Shown here in pieces: positions 9,846-18,964 of a stretch of DNA of 18,998 nucleotides. Below the pieces are notes generated by a model. It was not told the origin of the DNA and did no database searches. It saw only the letters and a program-made list of their open reading frames with translations. The stretch is from Rodentolepis nana. Taxonomy: Eukaryota > Platyhelminthes > Cestoda > Cyclophyllidea > Hymenolepididae. Every line of letters begins with the position of its first letter. Position 1 is the stretch's first letter. Both the position numbers and the translations under genes were made by a program. The stretch lies in assembly GCA_900617975.1 (NCBI GenBank), contig UZAE01000733.1, forward strand, positions 1 through 18,998, in the 5' to 3' direction.

Positions 9846-10215
9846 GGGGTGTGCGATAGACTTACCTCCACGTGGTGCATCCTGACAAGGGGTGTGCGAT
9901 AGACTTACCTCCACGTGGTGCATCCTGGTAACGTATACTCATACGGCAAAAAAAGTCTATCAAACCAGCAGTTGACATCTGACTTCGAACTACATGACCC
10001 CACTGTATGTCATTTTCAACCACTCACAGTACTCATCTTACCTTTTCTCTGACTTTGTTTCTGTCTGTCTGTCTGTCTTCCTTACTTCTGTGGATCATTC
10101 TTCTGTTCCTCCTCTCGACTATTTGTGACTTTGTCTGTTCCTCCCTTCTGTGAAGCCCGTAGTTAGATAAGGACCAATAATAACTATCGAAACGCATGCC
10201 ATTTGAAATAAATAA
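9846..10215 (+). mobile_element. SINE-X copy F, perfect 14-bp duplication, doubled head
   Basis: Flanked by a perfect direct repeat, ATTAATGTGAGTAT, at 9832-9845 and 10216-10229, giving exact ends: it starts GGGGTGTGCGATAGAC and ends GCCATTTGAAATAAATAA. The first 43 bases (9846-9888) are repeated at once from 9889, with the shared TGCATCCTG variant. This tandem head arose in or before this insertion. A CTGT run is at about 10063-10077. It looks like the youngest or best preserved insertion here. Confidence 0.95.
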
Positions 10216-10229
10216 ATTAATGTGAGTAT

Positions 10230-12064
10230 TTGGTCTTCCAATTCCTCCATATGTGCGTATTCTAATGAAAAATTAGAATTAGATCATCCCAACACGCCGA
10301 TTTACCTGAACGCAATGCGAATACCTATGAGAAGCTGGGATGTTCACCTCTTCAGGTTCTATACTATTTAAAGGGTTAGCAACCATTGTGACAATGAAGC
10401 CACTTTCTCTCACCTTGTACCATTTTTATTCTTCTTGGTCATTAGTTCCGTCTTTCGTTGATCTTTTAAGCCGTATTAAGTTCAAATAACTTTGTCAACT
10501 CTATTGGTTGTTCATTAGCAAAGACTAATTTAGAGCATGCTTCCTATGGGACCGTTTCGTCGACACTATGGAAACTGAAGCCTGATTTTATAACCAGTTC
10601 TTTTTACTTAATACAATCAGAGGCAAATAAGTCAAACACAGCACCAGTTCACGTAAGTTCTTATTGATAAACTCCTCTTATTCCAGCGATAGATGTAACC
10701 TAATTAATTCGATTTTAATGCGCATGAATAAGTGAGTAGAAGACGAGTTCAAAAAGACAAGCCGTGAAACAGTGATTAAAATAGAGGGTAAGCAATGAAT
10801 TCGGACCATCAAGAGCCTCACTTTCTTTCAATTAATGCAATCATGCACAATGAATTTCATTATTTGACTCTCAGCTTTAGGAATAAGATTAGATTCAAGA
10901 TATTCAAGGTTAGTCAACCAGTTTTTATATTGCTATGGTCATTTTAGCTTCATTTTTCCTATTGCATCCAAGAGCGAGTATTTGAGTTTCAAAAACCTTT
11001 TTAACGTCGAGCATAACATTTATCTAGAGTGAAATAGCGGGAAGTTGACATAAAACTTTAATCCTACCTGAGTTCTGGCTACCTGGTTATATTCTTACAT
11101 TTTTCTAATTGCTTTCATATCTTTTTCCAAGTGGATAACTTGATACAAGATGACTATATGCTATTTATGACGCCCTTAATTCATAAAGAAAACGTGCTAT
11201 TTGGTCTAGCTATTTGAATTCCTATGAATTGTAATAGCTAAGTACAGTCTGATACTTAAATGCAAAGGACTTGAGGCAATTTCCATTAATTGACTCGGTT
11301 CTCAGTTGTGGTAATAAGTCAAATTATTTTTAGGTCACTTTGAAGAAATAAATTAGAAAAAAGAATGACTATTTCAAAAATTCCAATAGATGGATGGGAG
11401 AGGCTGTATGGAAATCTTCTTCATCTCGATATTTGCTTCCAGCACTGACCTCGTTGACAGCAGATTTTTCTAAAGTCCGCAGTTTTGAAAAATTATCTCG
11501 TCATTTCGTTGAATTGAGTCTTGAATTTTTGCATATGTTTATGAAAGAACACCCCCAACAATGAGAAAATAAATAAGGCACATTTGATTTACCTTCACCA
11601 AAATCGTATTTTCTGAAATAAATATTATTTTAAATTATCATATGCGTTTGCTGAAGAATTGTAAATACACCTATGTCGTATTTATAGTGACTGATAACCA
11701 CAGGTAAATAAACGCTAATAAATTAAAAATGTCAATTAGAGTACTTTAATTAGTAAAATAAAGTGTACTATTGACTTTTATTATATAGACATCAATTAAT
11801 AAGAAGATGGTAAATATAAATTAAGAAAGACAGATTTAGGTCTTTCACTTGTACACTATGATAAAACACTCTTTTCAAAAAGATTATTACATTTTAAAAG
11901 GCTAAAATTATGATGAGCAATTGTGTACGATTTAGTATACAAAATGTTAAAACTAGATAAATAAAATACCCTCCACCCACCCTACCCTCTATATGTAGGT
12001 AGAATGCTTGAGTAGCCCTTTTAGGCATAGTGCTCCACACGCAAGTTTGCGCAAAGAGTTAAAA
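10230..12064. other. Gene-free AT-rich stretch
   Basis: No gene, repeat family or RNA recognised on either strand. A 7-bp hairpin (TTCTAAT/ATTAGAA) lies near 10259-10277. Confidence 0.5.
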
Positions 12065-12355
12065 TATTTAGTTATTTCTAGTGGCAGGCGTTTTGATAGT
12101 TATCATTAGCCCTTTAGCTGACTTCGGACTTCACAGAGAGGGGAAGGAACATCAATATGACAAAATTCAAGGGGTGTGGAAGAGAATAGGGATCTACAGA
12201 TGTAAAAGAGATAGACAGATACAAAGGCAGAGACAAGGTAAGAGAAGTGCTGTGGAAGGGGTCGAATATGACATCCAGGGGGGTCATGGTAGTTTGAAGT
12301 CAGAAGTCAACTGCCGGTTTGAAAGACTTTTTAACTGTATGAGTATACGCTTGCC
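12065..12355 (-). mobile_element. SINE-X copy G, head-truncated
   Basis: Antisense copy: tail side ATTTAGTTATTTCTAGTGGCA, through TCATTAGCCCTTTAGCTGAC and GTCGAATATGACATCCAG, to GTATGAGTATACGCTTGCC, where it stops about 60 bases short of the usual head. Truncation at the 5' end is normal for reverse-transcribed insertions. No flanking duplication was found. The 126-codon plus-strand ORF starting at 12081 (MAGVLIVIIS...) is translated antisense repeat, not a gene. Confidence 0.85.
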
Positions 12356-13483
12356 TAAGTCAACTAAGAATTGGTTACTAAGACATATAAGAGCAGCACA
12401 AATCGAAAAAACAGGTAATTTAAATAATCGTGAATACAAGGGAATACTCAAAGTTCACTAAGAGCGTAATTTTGAAATGAACGTACCTGTGAAAAGAGGA
12501 TGATTTAGTGGAGAATGAAAGCAAATAACAGAAATAGATCTTGTTGAAAGCAAAAACCGTGTAAAGTAGAAGCTGGTCATGTAGAATGAGCATCTTCAAA
12601 TTATTGCCTCAAATTTAAGTCCCCCAAAAATTGCAGAGGATACATTTTCGATAATTAAAGCTTATGAATAACGCATTTGAAATAACGATTGAAAATAAAG
12701 TTAACATGTCCTTAAAAAATAATCTCCAAGTCTTAGAGGGCTCCTTATACCGCGTTATTTTCATTCATCCCAATTTTAGACTCGTATCATTGACGAAACC
12801 CTTAAATTACTATGGATAATATATGGTTCAGTTTATGCTAAAGACAGTATTTCATAGTACAACTCACTGACTAATCAAACAGTGTGCCAAAGTTGAGTAG
12901 ATTTAAGTAAAGTTGATTAAAACAAACTGAAGTCCAGATGTAACGACTTTTATTGTAAGTAGGATTGATACTACCAGCAAATAAAACAAACTGGTTCACT
13001 TTGGTAGCTGCATTTGCCCTCACATTAACTGTGATGAAGACCAATGGCCTTGACTCTCTTTTTTCTTGAGAAACCCGCATTCTAATTCACATGTATCGAT
13101 CCTAATTAGCCAACCGTTTGTTGAATTTGCGTAGATAAGTATCGAAATTGTAAAATCTGCTTTGCAGAACTTTGCGAAGATTTGTACAAATTTGACGCTA
13201 TAATAACAAGTTTGTGTGTTTACTTTTGAGAAGGAGATCATTCCATTTCCATTTCTTAAGTGATTCTATTGATATAAACGATAAATCAAGAATTGTGAAA
13301 TAAAACAGACTTCTATGAAAACGACTAACTAATTAGTACAAAAGGGATGAATTAGATTTGCGTAGGATCCAGTCTCATTACCAAATGTAAAGCAGAACAG
13401 GTAGTTATAACCTTAAATCGACCCACAAAATCTGACGGCATTTCGAAATGAATAAGTTTAACATTTTCCTTTGATTTCGATCA
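12356..13483. other. Gene-free stretch
   Basis: Two overlapping minus-strand ORFs of about 70 codons (12871-13241) lie in different frames, with no domain, splice signal or family resemblance that I can recognise. I do not call them. Confidence 0.5.
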
Positions 13484-13497
13484 ATATCCATTGTAAT

Positions 13498-13818
13498 GGA
13501 GTGTGCAGTAGACTTGCCTCCGCGTGGTGCACCCTAGGCAACGTATACTCTTACAGTGAAAAGTCTATAAACCGGCAGATGACTTCTGGTTTCAAACTAC
13601 TATGACCCCACTGTATGTCATATTCCACCAATTCCACAGTCCACACCTCAACTTTATCTCTACCTTTATGTCTGCATGTCTGCTTTACATCTGTGGATCT
13701 CTCTTCTGCCCACCCTCTTGAATTTTTCTCACTTTGATGTTTCTCCCCTCTGTGAAGTCAGAAGGTGACTAAAGGGCTAATGATAACTATCAAAACTCCT
13801 GCCATTTGAAATAAGTAA
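13498..13818 (+). mobile_element. SINE-X copy H with 14-bp duplication, beside the LINE relic
   Basis: Starts GGAGTGTGCAGTAGAC and ends GCCATTTGAAATAAGTAA. Flanking repeats ATATCCATTGTAAT (13484-13497) and ATATTCATTGTAAT (13819-13832) differ at one base. LINE-derived sequence is recognisable from about 13842, so this copy landed at or inside the LINE's upstream part. Confidence 0.9.
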
Positions 13819-14270
13819 ATATTCATTGTAATTAAAACACTCCATTGACAGTCTGTCAAGCTAACATTTATTTCATTATATTTGTGGTTACCTGGAGGGA
13901 TAAAATCAGCACACATTGATGCAATGCTGCTGGTTACAATACGTTTATTTATCAAAGAGAAGACCTTGACCTTGTGTGAGAAACTACTGCGCATTCCCAG
14001 GGACGCATTCGCTACACCCACGAAAATAGACCAAGTCACCTAAAAACGCAATCTGGTCTAATACAGAAAGCAATAGAACTGAAGGAAGAACTACAAACTG
14101 CTTACAAACCAGAAAGCCTCTCTTTACCCTAAAATACTTAAGCAGACACCGAAGTACAATTTTGCATCTACATTCTTGGTCATTCCATAAAAGCAGACAC
14201 CCCACCAAATCAAATGTGATTATCGGCCCTTGAGAAAATCGATTTCAACTATTCTGAAGATCATTGTCTC

Positions 14271-14655
14271 CAGGTCTTCACTGATGGGTCATACATAGAA
14301 AACCAAGCAAACGTTGGTGCATGTGTTTACCCTGAACAATTCTCTTTCTAAGCAGCAGCGAGACACAATGGACCCGCATTCAAAGGAGGAATAGAGGCCA
14401 TTAAGATAGTAATAGGCCTGGATACGAAATTCACCAAAGCAGTAATTTTTCGGACTTAGAGTCAGCAATAAATTCAATTGGAAACAGAGAACCACACAAA
14501 ACAGCCGAGATATACGAATGTAAAAAAACTGTATCAGTTTCTCAGAGAAAAATAAAACGATAGTTCTTCAATGGATCCCTGGGCACTGTGGCATTATAGG
14601 CAATGAGCGCACTGACGCACTTAGTAAGAAAGGGGCAACAATTTTACAAGGTATA
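14271..14655 (+). pseudogene. RNase H domain of the LINE, frame-broken
   Basis: RNase H degrades the RNA strand of the RNA-DNA hybrid during LINE copying. Landmarks of the four acidic active-site positions are visible: FTDGS (Asp codon 14283-14285), GGIEAIK, SDLESAI and GNERTDAL, plus LQWIPGHCGIIG just before the last. It is disrupted by TAA at 14349-14351, a one-base loss in the T run at about 14446-14450 (before SDLES) and a second shift near 14550-14560. Comparison with relatives would show whether more is missing. Confidence 0.85.
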
Positions 14656-14706
14656 TATCAGCCAATGTCTTTCCACACAAAGAAGACCTTAATCAGGAGA
14701 GAATTC

Positions 14707-14785
14707 AAGACGTCAAGAAGCAACGAACATAAAGCCTGAACACAGGAGAAAGACGTCAAGAAGCAACGAACATAAAGCCTGAACA
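14707..14785. repeat. 36-bp direct repeat, 7-bp spacer, abutting SINE-X copy I
   Basis: 36 bases (starting AAGACGTCAAGAAGC, ending GCCTGAACA) occur at 14707-14742 and again identically at 14750-14785. The second copy ends exactly where the SINE-X tail (TTTA)n begins. It lies in LINE coding sequence (KTSRSNEHKA), so one copy is the original. Confidence 0.9.
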
Positions 14786-15140
14786 TTTATTTATTTATTT
14801 CAAATGACAGGCATTTTGATAGTTATCATTAGCCATTTAGCTGACTTTTTTCACAGGGAGGAGGAACATCAAAGTGAGAAAAAGTTGATTCACAAGGAGG
14901 AGGACCATCGAAGTGACAAAAAGTCGAAAGGAGGGGGACAGAATGATGATTCACAGATGTAACAGAGAAAGACAAAAAGACAGAGAAAAGGAAAGATGAG
15001 TACTGTGGAAGGGATCGAATATGACATACAGTGGGGTCATGATATTTTGAAGCCAGAAGTCAACTGCCAGTTAATAGACTTTTTTTGCCGTATGAGTATA
15101 CGTTGTCCAGGGTGCACCACGTGGAGGTAAGTCTATTGCA
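14786..15140 (-). mobile_element. SINE-X copy I inside the LINE relic
   Basis: Antisense copy from the (TTTA)n tail to GTCTATTGCA. It carries its own 39-bp tandem duplication: 14850-14888 and 14889-14927 both run TTCACA-GGAGGAGGA to AAAAAGT-GA. It separates the RNase H part of the LINE from its C-terminal part, so it inserted into an existing LINE. Only a weak 5-bp flank match (CATTT) is seen, so the duplication is unclear. The antisense reading at about 15121-15133 contains GTGGAGGTAAGTC. Confidence 0.9.
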
Positions 15141-15396
15141 TTTCCCAACGCAACCAACCGGCCAAGAATAGAAGCTGTTGCAGAGTTTAGACTGCCTACA
15201 GGACACGATTGCCTGGTGAAGCACCTTTACAGAATGGGAGTATACGCTCAACCAACAGGAGGAAACGGAGAAGATCCATCTGAGATGGTGTCCAGCCCTA
15301 CAGACAACGACAGAAACTCAGTGATATTGGGAAGTCAAAATTCGACTAAGAGGCCAATGATAAATATAATAAAGCCTGCCACCTGATACAAATATT
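15141..15396 (+). pseudogene. LINE ORF2 C-terminus and 3' end
   Basis: Continues the LINE after copy I: NATNRPRIEAVAEFRL, then TGHDCLVKHLYRMGVYAQP, a motif pair typical of the region after RNase H in such LINEs. A frame change follows; IHLRWCPALQTTTET and YWEVKIRLRGQ end at TGA-TAA near 15357-15363. The Cys-rich segment normally before the CPAL motif seems deleted. The final ~66 bp (15328-15393) match the 3' end of SINE-X. Confidence 0.75.
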
Positions 15397-16784
15397 TGCG
15401 GTACCTTTCACATGTTTTTTTCTGGGCAAATTTACGTTCCCACTCACCTTATTGACCTCGTTGTAGTATCGACAACTAAGAACTGCATGCCTGTTGTGAA
15501 GATCTGTGTGATTGAAGTGACACCTAGAGTGACACCGCTGTATGTTACCAGGAGTTATTACATTTCAATTTGAATTAATTTTTTTCTCGAGTGCTAAATT
15601 CAATTTAATGGCACTACGGTATTTTTGGTGTAGCCGTAGTGAGATAAATCAAAATAACACTTGAGTAGGTAATTGCGGATCTATTAATGACAGGTTGAAG
15701 TATTCTTAAATTAGTCATTTACGTTATGAGTGTTGGGAACGATGCCACCCTCTTAACTCGGTGAATACCTCTGTCAAATTAGAGCGACTCATGTTAATGC
15801 CTATTGGTACACATTTAGAGGTAAAAGCGAATAAATGCCCTCCATAACTAGCCAACAGAAGGGGTTGCAGATCGTGAGCACTCCCCCTGATGGGCTTTAG
15901 AAAGTGTTCGATTTTAACTCATATTCCACTTTCTTGTAATGGCAATTCTTTGTAGTCTTCACACTATATATAACTGATCATAACGTTAGTCAAGTATGAC
16001 TGAAAGCGAGCTTCAATACTCGAAGCTTAATATCAATTGAAATGATACTAGAGAGAACCCAGGGTAAGCTAGACTTGATGTAATGGTAATCTAGCATGGA
16101 ATAGTCCACACTTTAAATTAAGCCTATACACCGATGAATAGTAATTCAACACGTGTCTTAAACAGACGTGTATGTTGGCCACCCCGCCCACGGCTACACA
16201 TTTTCCCACTGCTCATCTAACTCTCGTAACCATAACCTTTCACATTTCGGACATTTTGCGATCTTTTGTTTCGACTTCTTAAATCCCTCCCCTCTGTCAG
16301 GCAAATTCACAAGCAGAACCCGAATGCAAAAGCAAAATGAAGCAGGAATTATGGACAGTACCTTTTAGACCTACTTTTATCTGCCAAAGAGAAATAAAAG
16401 ATACCTAAACCCATTGAGAGAAGTCCTTTGAGCACAGAGATGTATTTTGGAGACGAAAGGCACACGCTACCACTCATGAATACTGATTTAGCGATTTCGG
16501 ACTTGCTAATCATACGTTGATATGTTCATTGTCAGTTTAAGATTAATTGAAAATTCCACGTTGTTCAAATGGATACCCAAGAGCGAGCGCCTAACCTGTC
16601 ATTCATATTACAAAAAAAAACAAAAGTGTTGCTAAATCACAAAAAAAAGGAGTTATATCCATACATAAATTTGTACAAGCACAGAGTCTAGTAGGAAGAT
16701 ATCAAGCAGAGAGAAGGGATCTTATAAAACATTCGAGGTAATATGGAATGTGAGCAGGGGTCGAAAAAAAATTCACTTTTCAAA
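15397..16784. other. Gene-free stretch downstream of the PCGF gene
   Basis: Holds one foldback (15586-15665). The plus-strand 66-codon ORF at 16168-16368 is unrecognised and I do not call it. The PCGF 3' untranslated region should lie at the right edge, but I see no canonical AATAAA (TTTATT on this strand) in the first few hundred bases below the stop codon. Confidence 0.5.
15586..15665. repeat. 80-bp imperfect foldback, MITE-like
   Basis: The inner arms CACTACGG (15612-15619) and CCGTAGTG (15634-15641) are exact complements around a 14-nt loop. The outer arms CTCGAGTG (15586-15593) and CACTTGAG (15658-15665) pair with one mismatch, and the stretch between pairs partly. This gives roughly 33-bp arms. 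It is like the core of a small inverted-repeat element, but I see no flanking duplication or second copy here. Confidence 0.6.
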
Positions 16785-17821
16785 TTAACCTGTCGATAGT
16801 GCGATAGCGTTGCTATTAGCAACAGGAGTGGCAGCGGACGGTACTACAGACATCGAATTAGAATCGGAAATCGCTTCATCACCGTTTACTGCAGTGGTGG
16901 AAACATGATGCACAGAAAAGTAAAGACGCATGGGTTTGACTTCGGGGACTACCGGCTTCGAACAACCATTCTTCTTTATCCGAATCCAGGATTGAGTACA
17001 AGAATAAATGCATACGAGATCTGAGATGGTAAAATCCGAGGTAAAGCGCTCGCCACCTTTAGGACAATTGACGGAAACGAAAAAGAACTCAATGTTGTGA
17101 GCATCGGGAGGAAAGTTAAATTTATTTCGCAGGAGTTTTTCCAGATGGCCAACAGTCAAGGAAGGCGGGCACAGTAAATAGATAGTGGACGGATGGTCGA
17201 GGAAAGGAGATTGGGAAGAACCATCTGGGGATCGATCGCGCCAGAATCGAAGCTCTAAGCTCACCCTTTCTTCCTCCTTTTCTACGTAGGCATTCAGAGT
17301 AATATCGCCACGTTTTTCCGGACTTATTAACAATCGGTCACCCTGGGGTAGGGCTAATTGAAATGAAAAAAAAACAAGTGCCTTCGAAATATAATTTAAG
17401 TTATCAGAACTACATTAAGCAGAACAAAGCAACAGTTTATACGATTTTAGGAAGAAATTTAAATACTTAAAATATCTAGTCATGGCAAGAAAGTGAATTT
17501 GCGTAAGGATTCAAGAAACTTACCTCCGTAAAACTTTCTTCTGGAAGACATTTCATTTTCAAAAACCTTTGGAAGTAATTTGTATACTATTGCTTGAAGA
17601 GCGATATCTGGGCGGATGGCACAAAACGGCCTAGTTTTGTGTAAAAGTGTATCACAAACGGGGCATGTGTTATGATTGACAAGGTAGTTAACTATACATG
17701 TTCGACAAAATGAATGCAAGCACTCAATAACCGTCGTGGCGTCAATAATGTAGCCTTTGCAGAGGGCACAAGTTAAAAGCGGATTCAGTTCAAGGATCGG
17801 TATATTCGTCACCTTGTCCAT
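16785..17821 (-). CDS. Polycomb group RING finger protein (PCGF, BMI1/MEL18/Psc-like), two coding exons
   Basis: PCGF proteins pair with RING1/Sce in Polycomb repressive complex 1, which monoubiquitinates histone H2A and silences genes in the nucleus. CDS is join(16785-17353, 17524-17821) on the minus strand: 298 + 569 = 867 nt, 288 residues. Exon 1 carries a complete C3HC4 RING (C18, C21, C34, H36, C39, C42, C53, C56) with [14 protein letters not shown], then HKTRPF and IVYKLLP as in the BMI1/MEL18 group. Exon 2 carries the RAWUL domain (about 128-248: [37 protein letters not shown]), which binds partners, then a Ser/Ala/Thr-rich tail. The start at 17819-17821 has A at -3, G at +4 and an in-frame TGA two codons upstream. 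The donor is GAG/GTAAGT, and the acceptor TTTCAATTAG keeps frame (codon 100 becomes Ala). It is shorter than vertebrate BMI1. Paralogue is uncertain; family is not. Confidence 0.92.
17354..17523 (-). other. PCGF intron 1 (170 bp, GT-AG, phase 1)
   Basis: The donor GTAAGT lies at 17518-17523 (minus reading) and fits the consensus well. The acceptor AG is at 17354-17355, preceded by a TTTTTTTTTCATTTCAATTAG-type pyrimidine tract. A second AG 11 bases downstream (CCCCAG) would create a TGA at once in the required frame, so the first AG is preferred. Confidence 0.85.
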
Positions 17822-18631
17822 ATTTCAAAAGTAAGCGAAAATAAGGCGAGCATAAACGAAATCTTATTAAATAATGTAAAAAATCCTTTGAAGATACTGG
17901 GAAATGCAGCTTGATATAATTTACTTTAGCGTTTATGAAAACAAAAGCCAATCCGATCTTGAATACAGACGAACCGCAGAGTAGTTAGTTATTGCGCCCT
18001 AGATTTCATGAATTAAAAGCTAAGTTTTATGTTTAAGAATCCGAAAAAAACGTTTTTGATTTATAAATTAAATTTATTGCGTTAAAATAATTTTCAGTAG
18101 TGCTTAAATTTTAACATTTAATAACCTGTTTCACTGATCATTTGATGTTCACCGATCATGTTCATATACATAGAGATGCACAAATGTTAGTCTACAATAG
18201 CCATCAAAATAGATATGAAGATAAAGTCTTAATTTATTAATGTTTGTTTCAACAGATAAATATTGTAAATATAATTTTCAATGGGTCTCCAGAATTACGC
18301 TTTTCTCTTGTATTTGAATGAGTATTCGCCTTTTGAAGACAAAACAAGCCAAGGAATTTGAAAAAATATTTAATTAAAAATTGGTCAGGTCAAAACTGTG
18401 ACAGAAGCAAATTTAACACTTTTGAATATTTAGATTAACTAACTTTCATGAACAATGTAAGTGAAGTGTGTTTTACCGGTAATGTTCAGTATATATTATT
18501 TTGGGAATTAACTTATCTTAAAATCGGTATACATGCATTATTGTTGAGAAACATGCGATGGGTAACAAACACATTCCATTTCGTGCCTTATTTATACATT
18601 TCATTCTCTATACCTCGAACTCCACTTTTCT
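17822..18631. other. Upstream flank of the PCGF gene
   Basis: AT-rich. It should contain the 5' untranslated region and perhaps the promoter, but I cannot place a TATA box or initiator with confidence. A CCAAT on the plus strand at 17949-17953 (ATTGG for the gene) is the only box-like motif noticed. The plus-strand ORF at 18448-18642 is unrecognised and not called. Confidence 0.4.
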
Positions 18632-18643
18632 GCTTCACGTAAC

Positions 18644-18964
18644 ATTTATTTCAAATGACAGGCGTTATGATAGCTATCATTAGCTATTTAGCTGACTTCG
18701 GGCTTCACAGAGGGAGGGTTCATCAAAGTAGCGGAAAGTCGAGGGGTGGGGACCAGAAGAGCGATTCACAGATGTAAAAGAGGCTGGCAGACACAAAGGT
18801 AGAGAATAAGGTAAGATGCGTACTGTGAAAGGGGTCGAATATGGCAAGTAGTCAGCCATGGTAGTTTGAAGTGAGAAGTCAACTGCCGGTTAATAGACTT
18901 TTTTGCCGTATGAGTATACGTTGCCCAGGGTGCACCATGTGGAGGTAAGTCTATCGCACACCCC
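18644..18964 (-). mobile_element. SINE-X copy J with 12-bp target-site duplication
   Basis: Complete antisense copy from the ATTTATTTCAAATGACAGGCG tail end to GTCTATCGCACACCCC at the head. A perfect direct repeat, GCTTCACGTAAC, flanks it at 18632-18643 and 18965-18976, fixing the element at 321 bp. It lies about 820 bp upstream of the PCGF start codon and in the same orientation as that gene. With copy F it gives the best definition of the family ends. Confidence 0.95.

Larger units (their letters stand above)
13842..15396 (+). mobile_element. Broken non-LTR retrotransposon (LINE), 3' part, with SINE-X inside
   Basis: Relic of the ORF2 3' portion of an RNase H-bearing LINE. In order: a post-RT region (GGIKSAHIDAM at about 13890-13925), a connecting segment (EKLLRIPRDAFATP at about 13974-14015, then ELKEELQTAYKPESL after a frameshift), RNase H (about 14271-14655), a gap filled by SINE-X copy I, and the C-terminal segment (NATNRPRIEAVAEF, TGHDCLVKHLYRMG) with a second-frame WCPALQTTTET. 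The 3' end is near 15396. No reverse transcriptase catalytic region is present, so it is 5'-truncated or its 5' part is unrecognisable. Stops and frameshifts make it inactive. Confidence 0.85.

Noticed and set aside
12871..13241. Two overlapping minus-strand ORFs of about 70 codons
   Set aside because: Different frames over the same DNA, no recognisable family, no supporting signals.
13984..14495. Minus-strand ORFs opposite the LINE relic
   Set aside because: Antisense shadows of the degenerate ORF2; the plus strand carries the RNase H motifs.
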